Source of the DNA: Pseudevernia furfuracea
Lineage: Eukaryota > Ascomycota > Lecanoromycetes > Lecanorales > Parmeliaceae
Length of the DNA stretch: 64,000 bases
NCBI GenBank assembly: GCA_022315425.1
Contig: JAIUPT010000019.1
Location: 992,001-1,056,000, forward strand
Direction: 5' to 3'
Numbering within the stretch: the first letter of the stretch is position 1; every line of letters starts with the position of its first letter. The notes under the pieces were generated by a model. It had not been told where the DNA came from. It did no database searches and saw only the letters and a list, made by a program, of their open reading frames with translations. A program made the translations under genes and the position numbers. Positions 22,062 to 35,565 of the stretch are shown piece after piece.

Positions 22062-24145
22062 TCACGAGCGAGCTTTGCGATCAGCGTCAACACCAACTTT
22101 CACACCTCCGTTATTCGAGGAAGGACGTAGGCTGTGGTTATGATTCTGAGCTATCGGTTGTGGGATTTTTGACGGAGTTTGAGTGGGTAGAGCTGGCATT
22201 GGTATAGGGTCGTCGTCATAATCGTCTAAAACATATTCTTCGCTTTGTATCCCTTGATGCTGCACTGGTATCTGGTCCATTGGGTGCTGGCCGTAGCGTG
22301 GCTTCTGCGCTGGCTGTTGCACATGCGTTGCTGCATTCGCATTCTTCTTGTTGCCTTTCTTGCCTTTTCTACCCTTCATCTTTGCTTTTTCAAGAAGTCG
22401 TTGTTTTTCGGCCAAACGCTTACGCTCTAGCCTATCTTTAGCCTCGTATTGCCGGATCAAAGCTTTAGGTGGTTCGTGAAAGATGCTTTCATATTCACAG
22501 AATTCGCAGATCCAGACGTCTTCTTCCTTCGGTGGGTTCTTGTAATTGTTAAGCTCTTGACGCGTGCGCCGATTGCGAGCTGCGAGAGCATACTGCTTGT
22601 GAAGCGGACGACGGGGCTTCTTCCCTTGTTGCGGAGCTTGTTGATTGACGCCAGCTTGGTGAGCCGCAGCCTGCTTCGTTTGGCTTGCCATACTAGGACT
22701 CGTCTGAGTTCCCTGAGTTGCGAAACCTCTGCCGTTCTGGGATTGATGGGATCCTGATGCATTTGTGGCCACCCTGGAGTACGGTCCGCTAGGCGAAGGG
22801 CTAAAGTCTATGTCGGGAGGCCAGACCATACTTTTTCCAGAATCGGACTCGCAAGTGAAGGTAAATTGGGTCTTTGCAGAGCTAGACTTCTTTGGCGACT
22901 GTTGCTCGAGAAGGCTCATATTTTCCTGGCCTTTGACTGGCGTGGCTGGTGAAGCAGCTGCCTCTGCAATAGCTGCGGATATTATGCCTTGGTCGGCTGA
23001 TTTTGCTGCCGCAGCCTCTGTTCACAAATTAGAAGACGAAGTAAACGCATGACGGAAGACCCGTATTACCTTTGCCTCCATTAATACTGCCAGGTGTGAA
23101 CTCCCTTCGGTGGTGAAAAGAGCGACCAGCTTGTAAAGTATTCGATCCATTGACTGACACACCCAGAGGACTTCGCCCGCTATGATACCGAGTGCCTGCT
23201 CTTCCATAGCGTCCTCTCCCAGCTCCAGATATTCCCGTTCCAGATGAGACAGCCGGTACGGCTGAATTTCCTGTACCGTAATAATGTCCAACGCCACCGT
23301 CCGACTCCGGTTGAGTGACATCTATATCTCGCGTTGACGAGATACCCATTTGAGCCATGTCGGCAGAGAGCGAGGTCTGGTGACTTCCGAGTGACCCAGA
23401 GGTAGGTATCTTACGTTTCTTTTTGTTGTTTGTGTTTTCAAACGAATCATATCCGTCAACCGAGTCGCCTGAGGAAGCTGTTGATTGTGGTATAGGCGGC
23501 TTGATGTACTTGGCAGCGTCGCTTCTTGAAAGCGTATAACCGTTCCTTGACATATTGTTCACGCTTCCGGGCCTCTGGCGCTGTTCTTGATAGCGTCTTG
23601 CCATACCTATGCCATCCTCGTCGTCGCTGCCATGTTCTGCCCCTCTGAATTTATAGCTATCACTTTCACCGCCACCATTTCTTTGCTCCCGTACTAGACT
23701 GGCTTCCATGTCGGATGGATGCGCTCGGGCAGGTGACCCATTATACTGATCCGTCGCACCATTGTATGGAAACTGAAAGAGTGGCTTTGACAACGTCGTG
23801 GCCGGTGGATACAAGATCGAGTCCGCAACCTCTGAGGAGAGCCGGGAACGTAGACGCCTCTTTGGCAGGGGCCGGATGGGCCGGTCAGGATAGATGGAGG
23901 AGGTGGTATCGGAGTAGTGTAATCCTAGTGGAGAAGGCGGAGAGTATGTAGCTCCTGGAAAAGTAGGAAACAAGAACCGTGTCAGCCTTACACCAAAATG
24001 GTCGAAAATGCATATAGGATGCATGAGGAGCATATGGTGAATGGTATTGATAATTTTGTAGAGTCTCGAAGTTTTGAAAAGAGTATGTTTGTTGCTCCCA
24101 AGATTGTGAGGGAAGGCGTGGACTCGTACCTAGTGTGGCTGCCAT
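22062..24145 (-). CDS. Fungal protein of unknown function with a WICEFCEYE motif
   Basis: Predicted 618 residues; I do not recognise a named family. Exons 24145-24130, 23954-23070, 23017-22062. The N-terminus has a conserved-looking PIRPLPKRRLRSRLSSE segment. A long disordered middle rich in S, G and N follows, then an Ala-rich stretch, and near residue 450 a segment with a CxxC pair (WICEFCEYESIFHEPP) followed by a long basic helix with many K/R/E. The basic tracts (KGRKGKKGNKK) suggest nucleic-acid or nuclear association. The start ATG is 16 bp from a 175-bp first intron. A zinc-binding function for the single CxxC is not supported without a second pair. Confidence 0.75.
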
Positions 24146-25846
24146 GGTGTCCACGATCTCTCCGCCAGCTTCAATTTCCAACCCCTGTGTATAAGGCTGT
24201 TGACAGCAAGGGTGTGGATTTTCTTCTCTTGTATGTATGGCTAATGGCTAAGGAGAAGGACACATGAACAATTGATGGAGATGCCTAGATGGTGCAGGTA
24301 AGCTCTCAGTGATAACAGTCGCAATTGCAATAGTCATGTTTCTGGCTTCCAAGCACAGGCAAAGTCAACTGTCAGGGTCGGAGTCCATGGGGTGGCTGTT
24401 CAAGGAGATTTGACTCGAACAGGAAGATCATCTTACAAATGCTGATATACAGAATTGGGGAAACGGGTCGGCAAAGTGGTGGCTTGATTCGCTTTGCACA
24501 GGAGGACAGCGGCTTTGGAAAATCCAACAGCCCGAAGCCTCGGCAAGAGTTGAGTGGGCAATGCAGTGCAATGCAATGCAACAAGAGTCAGTAACAGTAT
24601 ACTCGGTAAGGTGGTTTTATTTTTCAACAGTCTGATATTGTATGTTGAAGACAGCTACTACAATATTACTCGTACATTATATTACTACTACCTGCAGCTA
24701 AAAATAATCTTTCGCTTTCCATGAGTCCATGACACCAAAGTGAACAACACCTCTACTTTTGGGGAACTACCGTAACGGCATCGGGCATCGGGCATCGCCT
24801 TGAATCTTGGCCGAACTTCCGCGTCAGAAGGGAAGAGAGGTAGGTACTTACTTGTACAATTCTCTGTGCCTCGATATATATATATATATATACATACTCT
24901 ACTCTATCAGGAACATGTGTGTACGAAAGCCCAGGAAACAGAAAGGTTCATGAACAACGCTCGAGGGGTTCTTTTTGCTTCACCTTTTCAGATCAAGGTA
25001 CCGTAAGGTATCCGTATTATTAGAGTACCCATTAGTTAAAATACGACATTATATCGACGCCCGAGAAAGCTACTCGTACTCGTACCTATAAGCTGAAGGT
25101 GTGGATGGGTCTGTCAACCTTTTCTTTTCCTTGCACGATCAGTTGCAGAAGCTGCTTTTGCTTGGAGAGGTCGTGTCTAGAGATAATAATGATAATCCGG
25201 TTGGCAATTATATACGTACCTAGTGGAGTAGCCAAAGTATTCAGGAATTATCACAGTAATAATGATGAGGATGTGAATCCCATAATGTAGAGTACTTGTA
25301 TGCTCGGCTGTTACGAGTATAATCACAGAATGCAGTACAATAATAAATAAGAATTCGCCAGTCGCAGAATGCCAAATGCTCAGTCTGACACTCACTCAGC
25401 TCTGGACACAGATATTCTTCCAGCTTGGGTGCCAAGATATTCATAGAGATAGAGGAAATGATGTTAAAGCCGTACTCTAAGGTAAACTCCGTTTCCTGAT
25501 ATGGTCTAGTAGTGAGAACAGTGCTAGTAAAGACGCGAACTCCCCTCTCCCCTCTGAAGCTCTCTACCTAAGCTAATTTCTACATACCTACTCGTTGCAA
25601 TATATGACTTCAAGCTGTCATCCTTTGTCATTTCAATCCTCCTCCTGCCACCTGCTTCACTGCACCAACAAGCCTTGCATCTTCCATTGAAAGTCATTGC
25701 ATCAAGTCGTCCATCAATCCTCCCACCTCGGCTCAAATTGTTTGAACCCGCCAGTCGCTCAAATAAGCAGAACTCGAAGCAGTACTTCAGTAGCTTCCAG
25801 GCACTTCGACCATGTTTGTTGCTTTTTAGCAAGCCGAGAGCTGGTC
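24146..25846. promoter_or_regulatory. Divergent intergenic region, unknown gene (-) / Cti6 (+)
   Basis: A 1.7-kb stretch without a convincing gene. Contains a (TA)n tract near 24877-24892, three copies of a 7-base unit (GCATCGG) around 24780, and pyrimidine-rich sequence (CTCCCCTCTCCCCTCTGAAG) near 25540, probably in the Cti6 leader. Local composition is AT-rich compared with the genes. Confidence 0.45.
24877..24892. repeat. (TA)n microsatellite
   Basis: An uninterrupted TA dinucleotide run of about eight units in the gene-poor region upstream of Cti6. Confidence 0.8.
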
Positions 25847-27808
25847 ATGTCTCCTCGTCGCTCGTCACGGGCGCGCACCACACAGCCAACACCATCCGCA
25901 CCGCAGCACACCAATTCCTCCTCATCCTCTATCTCCTCTGGTCGTGCAGATCGCAGCGTCCGCCCACAAAATAAACCACCTTCACCACGGAGATCAGTAG
26001 CTGCTCAATCGCAGTCTTCCGAAGATCCTGAAGCCCCAGCCAGACCACAGCCGCGGAGGACGAAGAGTAGCCAAGACGATCCCAAAGACGAAGTCCCGCC
26101 TGTGATTGACGACGAGAATGACGACGAAGTCGAGGAAGAGGTAACAAGGTGTATCTGTGGAAACCAGGAGTATCCAGGGTTGCCTGATCCTGACCCCGCC
26201 ACAACTGCCTCGAAGGACGAGTCAGATCCTGCGTCCTTCGCCGAAGATACTACCGGATGGTTTATACAATGTGATGTATGCAAAGTCTGGCAACACTGGG
26301 GCTGCGTCGGGATCATGGATGAAGCTACAAGCCCGGAAGAATATTTCTGTGAGCAGTGTCGCAAGGACTTGCACAAAATTACTACTACCGCCAATGGGTG
26401 AGTACGAAATCTATTGCCTGTGGGCTCTGCTGACAGTACGATTCAAGACGTAAATATTCTCACTACCTTCCTCTGCAGGAATCAAAGTCATCACAGTCCA
26501 CTCCAGCTCCTGCTGCGAAAGAAAATTCGAAGAAGTCTAGAAATGGAAGGAAATCACTGGCCAACGCAGATAACACATCCAAGGGGCGCCGCTCGACAAT
26601 GAATAGCCGTGACGCGGCATACGAAGAAGAGCAACTCCGACGAGCAATTGAGGAGAGTAAGAGGGAAGGCGGAGCTCCAGGCACAACTACAGGCAGACGT
26701 AAGGGCAAGCGGAGTCGAAGCGAAAGCGAAGAGTCAGTCCTGCACGGTTTTCTTAAGTTTCTGTGCAGCGCGATGAGTATCCTTTAGAAGCTAACTGGAA
26801 CAGGCGTAACGAAAGCGCCAAGCGTCAACGGACTACTTCAGGTTCTGCTTCCTCAGTCTCTCAAAGCAAGAGTCGTCGCTGTGAGGCGGACTCGGAAAAT
26901 GAAATGGAGAAGCCAGAGAAACCCAAAAACATCAGAGGCGCCGCAGCTCGAAATCACCGGGACAAAGAAGTTAGAGATCGCGAAGCTCAACGAGAGAAGG
27001 AACGCGCAGATGTACTTGGTGGCCGCAAAGGCCGTGCAGAACGACGGCGAGGCGATGGTATTGTGCCCTGAGAGCTCACCTAGCCATCCGACCCTGCTAA
27101 TACTCTCCACCCTCAGAGTCCGATCCTTCGCCTCAACCACTTTCGCGGACCGTCTCTGCCAGGGGCGCCAATACCACCAGCGCCCTTTTCGCTGCCCCTG
27201 CCCTTCCAGATCACGCGCCACCCAAGACCGTACAGAAAAAAACCGGGCGACCACCGGCGAAGCGAGGTCGTGTTGGAAGGAATCAATACACTAAAGACCG
27301 CGACCTCCCTGCCGAGATCCCAGTCACCACTATCTCGCCCGCGCCAAGTAACAACTCTCATGACGCGGAAAATGGAACACCACGTGTCAATGGCAGTATC
27401 ACCGGCACTGGATTTGCCGATAGCAATGGGTTTGGCAAACCATCCAAGCCCCGCCACATGAACTTCAATCGTACCAGCATGAACGACATGAAACGCCGTG
27501 TTGCCGGCATTTTGGAGTTCATCTCCCACACGCAGGTGGAGATGGCAGGGGTTGGGCCGCCCTCAACAACGAAATCGTCGACCAGCACGAACACCCCCCC
27601 AGAAAGCAACGGCAATAGGAATGACGGACATGGTCCTAGTTCAAGACATGATACGGACAATGGGAAAATGGTCAACGCAGCCTTGGCAGATTTGGATGGT
27701 ATCAACGAGCAGACTTTCGCAGCGCTGAGTAGTGTAGCTATGATGGAAGTGTTAACGAGAAGGCTGATGAAATGGCAAGCAGAGTATGGGAAATGGGGCG
27801 AAAAGTGA
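25847..27808 (+). CDS. cti6: PHD-finger protein Cti6 (Rpd3L-type histone deacetylase complex)
   Basis: Predicted 593 residues. Exons 25847-26397, 26448-26732, 26804-27057, 27117-27808. A disordered Ser/Pro/Arg-rich N-terminus precedes a PHD finger at about residues 100-180 with the expected C4HC3 order (RCICGNQEY, WFIQCDVCKVWQHWGCVG, YFCEQCRKDLH). Next come the YSHYLPLQES box, an EEEQLRRAIEESKRE helix, an IRGAAARNHRDKE segment and the conserved C-terminal helix region (MNDMKRRVAGILEFISHTQ). In yeast Cti6 joins the Rpd3L/Tup1 machinery and reads chromatin. The intron 1 acceptor at 26447 was chosen because it restores the GRKYSHYLPL motif typical of the family. Confidence 0.85.
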
Positions 27809-28141
27809 TGATTTGCAAGACCATGGCTTTCTGCGGAAGTGAGAAAAGGGCAAAAATGGGAAACAACTCCCTCACATCTGGCGTTGTGTCTAGCGACAAA
27901 ATCCCTACGTAGGTAGGCACCAAAATATCAAGGAGATTACCAAGGTTCAATTCTGCAGCCTGCGCAACGTTAGCCAATCACTGGATACATGAAGCCAAGC
28001 TCAAGAATAACCCGCAGGCGTGTATTCGATTAGGGGTATTGATTTCTGACGACAGCTCATGCTAGTGCAGTAGAGCAGTTCTCAACGCCTTTGCAAATGC
28101 CTCGAGTCGCAATCGCTCAAAACGCAACAAGCTTCCCACAT
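27809..28141. other. Convergent 3' region, Cti6 / myosin
   Basis: About 330 bp between two convergent stop codons. No gene-like frame seen. Confidence 0.4.
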
Positions 28142-31100
28142 TTACAGAAACCCTTTACTATCACTCAACATCCTCCTAATACCGTCCCCACTCTCACTGC
28201 CCCTCGACGCACGATTACCTCTCATATTCCCGTCCCACTCGCTGCCACCACCCTTTCCACCAGCCCCTCGTTCCATCCTCAGCCCTTTCCATCCTTCCAG
28301 TTCTCTCTCAAGTCTGAGCCCCTTTTCTCTCTCCTCCCTCAGATCCCTCTCAGCTCTTCTAGCGCTCAACTGGCTCTTTGCCTCTTCGGCTTGTAACTCG
28401 TCAACTGTTTGTAGCAGACGCTCTATCTTGTCACGACCTTTAGCGACATCATCTGTGAGTTGGCTGGCAATTTTGTCGCGGCGGGTAAGTTGTGACTGGA
28501 GATCACGCACTGTGCGGTCGACGTTGCGGACGGAACGAAGGGAGGCGGAGTGTGTTTTCTCTTGGGTGTCGAGCTGATGCTCCAGCTATTGGGAAGGGGA
28601 AATGTTAGCCACTTCTGAACGGCTCCTAGACATTTTTATCCTCTTACCTCATGCACTCTGCCATTCAAAAACCGCACGTCCTGGCTAGCGCTTGTATACC
28701 CCTTGGTCTCCAGATCCACTACCCGGCCTTGCAAGTCTTTGACCGTTTTTTCCAGACCTGCCTTCTCCTTGTGTAGAGTGACATTGGTCTCCCTTTCCGA
28801 GACAACATCCTTCTGCATCTCCGTAGTCAGAGCTTCTGCTCTGCGCATCTTGCCGATAGCAGCGGCTGCCACATCTTCTTGCTGGGCAAGCTGTGACTTC
28901 AAATCAAGTAGATCCCGGTCCATACCTGCAGCATTGCGCATTGACGGGCTTTCGCCACGGGCGAGGTCTTCAAGACGATCACCGGCTTCGGACAAACGGG
29001 CTTCAAGGCCACGTTTCTCCTTTTGAAGCATGTCTCTTTCGGCGACGACGTCGTCCATTGAGGTACGCAGGTTACGGACTTGCGACAGAAGCGAGACGAT
29101 CTTCCCTTGAGCATCATTATGAGCATTGAGCGCTTCTTCTCTTGATGATGATAAGTCTTGCAGAGTTATTTCGAGTCTCGACTTCTCTTTCGCCCACGAT
29201 GAACTATTCAGGACTTCATCGTCCCATTTCGATCTCAACTCTTCCAATTCGTCCCGTATGCGTGTGTTTTCGGAGCGGACATGAATGACGTTCTCGCGCT
29301 CGATCTCTAGCTCGTTGGTCAGAGTTGAAAACTCGTTCTGATACTTCCTCCTAGTTTGCTCCATAGAAGTTTCTTTGTCTTCTACATCTATGGCCCTTTG
29401 GCTCCGATAGTCCTCAAGCTCATGCTGAAGTCTCTTTTTCGCTTGGAGAGCGCCATCAAGATCTGCAGCAAGATCTTCAACTTTTTCCTCGTAATGTTGA
29501 TTCTGTCGCTGCAAGTCTTCGACGAGAGAATCCATCTGCTTGCGCTCAGCCATAACTGATGCATAGGTATCCTCGCTTTCTTTTGCCTGTGCTTTGGCAG
29601 ATTGTTCTGCACGGGAAGCCCTGAGCACCGCAATCTCCGCTTGCTCTAGTTTACTGAAATACTCGTCAGCTCGCCGCTTGTAGAGGCTCAGACTCGATGC
29701 AAGATCTCCGGCTTTGGAAGCTTCTGCGTCAAGTCTGATTCGAAGGTCCGATGAGTCTTGCAAAAGCTGACTTCGGGATGCCGCTTCGTGCTCATTGGCA
29801 GCATTTACTTCTCGAAGTTCGGATTTTGCATCCCGAAGTTCTACCTCTAGAGATGCACGGGCATGTTTGATGTTGTCAAAATGTGACTTGGCTTCAGCCA
29901 AGTCAGCAACAGTATTATTATAGACCTGGATTAAAGACTTCCGAGAGTTTTCTTGCGAGTTGATGAGATCATAAAGCTCCTCATGAGACTGCGCCTGCAC
30001 GTCTCGTAATGACAGTTCTCCAGAGTGTACTGTCCTCTCCAACGCAGACACCTTCTTTGCAGAATCGTCCAGTCGGTCGTGAAGTCTCCCATTTTCCCTT
30101 TCGAGCTTCTGTACACGCCTGATTGATGGGCTATCATCCTGCCACGAATCTCTTTGCGGTGATAAACGTCCAATTTGGCTTTGCAAGTGGCGATTTTGCA
30201 TTTCGGTCATCTGAAGCTGATTTTGCACCATCTCTAGCTCAGCCGCAAGATCCATCCGCTTGTTGTAGGTGACTGTGTCAACAGTGCGATCAGAGCGGCC
30301 GGAATCATTGGTGGTATTGCTTAGGTGACGACGATCGGGAGTAGAAGTATTCGAGTATGGCTTTAGATCAGAGACCTTGCGCAAGTGCTTTGGCGATTTC
30401 CGAGCTGGTAGAGTGTTCTGATCAAGCTCCTCGAGAAGCTGCCGCTTCGAAGACGAATGACGAGCATCCAATTCCGATACTTCGCTGTCGTGTTGCCGTC
30501 GAAGCTCGGAAATCTGGTTCTCAGCGCGCCCCCATTTCTCGTCTGCCACTCGCAGAGCCTGCTTTGATGCCTCCAGCTGTACGGCTAGGTCTGTGTAGTC
30601 CGGTAGACGTGGAGCTACAGCTTCCCACGAAGGCTTCGTGTCTCGCGATTCTGGGTCGAAGACCTTATGCAAAAGCGTAAGCTGCCGCCGAGACTCTTGG
30701 ATTTCTCTGTTGGCGCTATCGAGCATGCTTTGTAGCTTTCTGGTGTTGGCTTGAGCTTGAGCTTTGAGCTGCCTCTCATTCTCCAGGTTCCGGTTAGCCT
30801 CAGCTAGTTGAATGCTAACGCTAGAAGCATTTTTCTCGGCACTACGTGTTGCCTTGTGCTCTCGTTCAAGCTCGTGGTTGAAATCTTCCAGACTCAAAGC
30901 GAGCTTTTCTTTCTGTTTCTCCAGGGACGTAAGTGATAGCTGGGCGTCATTATACTGTCGTGACAGTCTCTTATTTTCGTCGTCCAACTTCACTTTCTCC
31001 GCTTGCAATTGGCCCATCCTAGACCTCTGCGAGTCGCCAGCTCTAGAATTTGATCTTGCGATGTCTAGGTTCTTCTGCTGAACTTTGTTCAACAGTGCAC

Positions 31101-34100
31101 GGTTGTCATTCTCTGACGCTGTTAACCGGCCCTTGACGGTTATCAGCTCCCTCTCCAAGCGCTCTTTATGCTGGTCGTGTCGGATACGGAAGTTATCTGA
31201 ATCAGCAATCATCTTGGTGAGAGATTGCACTTTATTTGCTAGACGGTGGCATTCGGCCTCGACTTGATCGCATTGCGCATTTTTGATATCAAGCTCCTTC
31301 CTGAGGCTGGCTTGACGCTCATTGGCTTGCCGAGAGATACTACGCTCCATTGCTGTCTCGGCCTGCAACCTTGAGGACTCCGCCTCCACGAAGCGCTCAC
31401 GCAACTTTTTCAGTTCCGTTTGCAGGTCCTTACGACTTTTCTCAGCATTAGCCCGTGCTTCAACTGCACGGCGGAGGGTATCTTGTTGCACATAAAGCTC
31501 CTTCTCGATAGTAATCTTCGACTCATTGAGATTCTGATACTCTTCCTTCAAGGTCGTCATTTTGTGATCACTTAGCATCTGGACGTCGTCCCTGGACTGT
31601 CTTTCGCGACTGAGCTCCGCCTGGACCTGAAACAATTCCGCCTTAAGATCTTCTAATTGGCTGTTCAGCATCTTGCGGCTATTGCTGGCCTGTGTGTCCT
31701 CAGATAACTTGGCATCAAGGATTCTCTTGGTGTCTGCTGCCTCCCTTTCTAGTTGAGCTTTTTGCGATTTGGTAGCATCCACTTCTGCTTGGATCTCACG
31801 TAGCCGCGTCTGGATGTTGTCATGCCGAGAAGAGAACATGCTCCGCTCCGCCTCCAGCGCCGCGCGCTCGGCATCGTGCGTCTTTTGATCCGATCTCAAT
31901 ACAGCAATCTCGCTCTCCTTCCGTCTCATCATATCTTCGTAGCCGGTTGAAGTGGATGAGAGCTCTTGGAGTTGTTGTCGGATTTGACGGTTGTCGTCCA
32001 AAAGATCCTTCACCTGTTTTCGTGAGAGCTGCAAGTCCTTTGTGGTCGTAGCGAGCTTGACATCTAAATCTTGATCTGTTTTGAGAAGCTTGCTCTCGAG
32101 GTCGGAGACTTTTCGTTCTTGCAAGTGTAATTGACTCTCTAGCATTTTGTTGTTCTGGATGAGTCCCTCGTGCCTATAGTTCTTCTCCGACCTAGCCCTC
32201 TCATTCTCGCCAATTCGATTGTCCAGGTCGGAGATTTTGTCTAAGAGCTCATTCTTGTCGGCTTCTAATCTGCTAATGATTTGTCCCGCCTTCTCCAGCT
32301 GACCGCGCCATTTCTCAGCTTGCTCTTCCGCCCTCTTCTTAGCATCAATGAGGTCGTCAAGCTGATCTTCAAGGCTCTCTTGATCTTCTATCGCACCTGC
32401 AAGCTTTTCAGTCAGCTCTGCTTCACGCTGCTGCAGGCGCTTAAAAATTTCCTCTTTATCGAGCGCGAGTGAGCGTTCGCTTTCCAGAGTTTGCTGAATA
32501 CGTTGGACTTCGGTATCTGCACGCCTTCTCTCTTCTTCGAGCCTCAGCCGATCGTTACTCTCCTGCTGCATCCGGACCTCCAGCTTCTGGATTGTCTCAT
32601 CGCGCTTTCTGACCTCTCCAGCAGTCCTGGTAGCACCAAGCAGAGGCTTCATCCGAACAAAGAGTCTCCACCATGGATTGTTACAAAGGTCGCTGTAGAC
32701 CGCGAAGTTACGCTGAATGATTCGAGTCGCTTCCGCTCTGTATAGGCGCTTGTTTGCAATCCTTCGTTGGGAAAAACCTCGTGCAATTGATTGAAATCTA
32801 GACATGATTTCTCGAATGAGAGAGTCACGCTGCTCTTCGAGTTCTGCCAGCACGCCTGCTCTAAAGAACACCTTCGTCAAGCCTACTCGATAAAGAGCAT
32901 TGTCCAAATCCAACTTTTCGAGCATTATCTGGGCGGCGGTTCGACCTTCAAGGTAGCCCTTAGGCATATTGCGGCAGAGAACTTCGTATCGCTGACGAAA
33001 CTCCGAGAAGGGCAGTCTATTAGGGAAGCCGGTTCTAGCAATCCTTATGCCCTCAAGAACACCATTGCATCGAAGTTGGTCGAGTACGAGCGGTGCGCTG
33101 AACTGCTTAGGCTGCTTCCTGTGATTTGGAAGGATACAACGCACAAAGTGGGGATGAGTGGAGTGAAGCTGATTCATCAAGCTGGAAAGTTGCTCCTTAT
33201 GTCTTTGTGCCACCGTCCTAAATAGCCCTTTCTTGACGCGACTCCTTGTTGCGCCGGCATCCTCATCTGGGTCCGCACAGTCGGTAAAGAGCGTAGCGAT
33301 GTGTTTATTACTGGAAGATGCAAGAAGTCTCGTGATATTGTCATTAAGCGGGTCCTTATTCTTATCCAGCCACCCAATCGTAGAATACTCCACTTCAGCT
33401 GCGTAATGTGTCAGTATGAATCCTTGAGCCAATCGTGACGGACGATATTTGGGTGTCTTTCGTTCCCATAAAGAGTGCATCTTCTCAGTAAAGGATTTGT
33501 CAGTGGCTTTTGGCATGACAGAGTCTTCGTCAAGGCAGGAGAAAATTCCTATGGGATTTGGGAGCTCAATGAGATCAATGGTGGGCTGGAGGTCCTTTCC
33601 GAAATCGATGAATTTCCACTCAATTTGCTCCCTTGCATACTCTTCTTGCTCGAGGACAAACATGTGGTGGTTGAAGAATTGCTGAAGCTTCTCGTTGGTG
33701 TAGTTGATGCACAGTTGCTCGAAGCTATTCTCCTCGAATATCTCAAAACCGGCGATATCCAGGACTCCGATGAAATGGGAATCATCAAGGCCCATCCCAG
33801 TCCGGTCAAGCTGACGATTGATCCGAGACACGAGATCGCCAAAAGCTCGTTCGTAGATACCTTTCGACATGGCATCCAAAGACGAGCGGACCTGTTCTGG
33901 CGTTTGAGCTTTCTCGACCCACTCCCTACCAGCCTTAACCTTTGGATGAAGCAATCCCTGGATGAAAGGCTCAACGGCAATTCCGAGCAGCCGGCAGACT
34001 TTTTCGGCTTCCGCATGAGCATCTTCCGTGAGTGTAGCTTGATCGGCACGCATGCTCTCCTTCATCACCGTGACGTTACCGAGGAGCAAGACTGCAGCGA

Positions 34101-35565
34101 CAGTACGGAGCACAGATTGCTGCTCCTTTTCGGAAAAGCCCATAATGTGGAAAGCCTCGAGCAACGAGTTCCACTCGTCAACGTCGGAGACTCCAGCAAT
34201 CATGTCATTACCATCTCTCGTGTAGATGAAATCCTTTACTCCTAGACCAGCAATCATGAAGTCTTCCTTCATACGGCAGTCTGCCCCTCTGAGCAATTGG
34301 TAGAACACGTGATAATTTCTTTCATTGGAGTTGAGCTTTACAACTCGAGATTTCTCCAGCAGATACCAGTCAATGAAAGCTCCTGCTATCTGTCCTGATC
34401 GAGTAAATTTGATACGAATGAATTTTCCGAAACGTGACGAATTGTTGTTGCGTACAGTCTGGGCATTCCCAAAGGCCTCTAGAATTGGGTTGGCTCTCAA
34501 GATCTGCTGCGAAAGATTAGAGAACTGCCGTCCTCCAGACTTCATCCCTGGAGAGTCAGAAGTTGCTACTGCTGCAAGATATTGTATGACTTTTTTAGTG
34601 TTCTCAGTTTTGCCAGCACCTGACTCGCCGCTGATCAAAGCATTAGCGGAGGCTGGATACCCAGTCTGAAAGACACCTACGTGACTAAAATGCTCTGATT
34701 TTCCCCCTCTTCGATCAGATTCCGGAACGCACCATCGGCCATGGCATATATGTGAGGCTTTGTATCCTCCCTGCTGCGCCCCTTGTACATTTTCATGTAT
34801 TCGCTGGTGTAAATAGGCAGGGGACAGTACGGATTGACGGTAACCAAAAATAAGCCAGAGTACGTCTGGTGAAAATGATTAGCGGAGCCTTATATCGTCG
34901 CTCAAATGACTTACATAGATCAAATCTGCTTGGTATCTCATATGGAGATTGTGGACCACAGAGGCCTCATTTAGGTGAGTGAGCTCTGCCATATCGTCTG
35001 CCTTGTCGAACTTGGCAGGATTTACTTTATCAACAGTCTCGGAATCGACCTCCCGTTGCTGAGTTACTGTTAGCGATCCAAGCAAGCTCAATTGAATTTT
35101 CAGCCATCATACGCTCCCATCGTCGCATTGCACAAGCAAACAGCCTCCAGAGAGCTCCTCGACTACCCATCCTCTCACGAACGCTGACTGTGGGTCTCGT
35201 AGCCAGACATAACGTTTTCCAGAAAAGTCGTTCTCGCCCTCAATTCCCCCAATCTTGTCACCCGCCCTTTGAGATTCTTCGGTCTTGATGAACTTTGGTG
35301 CAAAGGTGTTGGATGACTGATGGGTTGTCCTGGTCGAATTCGATCTCTGCATCGCCGGCTGCAATGGCGCAAAACTTGATCCACTCGGAGGGGAGAATGA
35401 CTGGTTACGATTATGCGCTGCAGAGGGTCCTATGCCCGACGGCGAAGTAATGATAGCGGATTTGGGTCTTTTGCTCGGCGTCGCAAGGCCTGGGGAAGGG
35501 GAAGGTGAACCTCTGTCGAAAGGATTGTTGCGCCATCGGCCGGTGCCAGGACCTGTTGTTGACAT
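28142..35565 (-). CDS. Conventional (class II) myosin heavy chain
   Basis: Predicted 2402 residues. Exons 35565-35113, 35058-34915, 34865-34681, 34630-28648, 28585-28142. A Ser/Pro-rich N-terminus leads to an SH3-like myosin N-terminal domain (KRYVWLRDPQSAFVRGWVVEE, shown only in part). The motor follows, with P-loop GESGAGKT near residue 262, switch I NNNSSRFGKF, switch II DIAGFEIFEENSFEQLCINY, and actin-binding loop segments. An IQ-like neck (RFQSIARGFSQRR) and NNPWWRLFVRMKPLL mark the class II junction. About 1450 residues of heptad coiled coil make up the tail, interrupted by a Ser/Arg linker (PARKSPKHLRKVSDLKP). Fungal class II myosin builds the contractile actomyosin ring for septation. 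The first 21 residues upstream of 35565 also read open, but no ATG is present there. Confidence 0.96.

Noticed and set aside
33475..34245. 256-codon plus-strand frame opposite the myosin motor
   Set aside because: Shadow of a strongly conserved coding exon on the minus strand.
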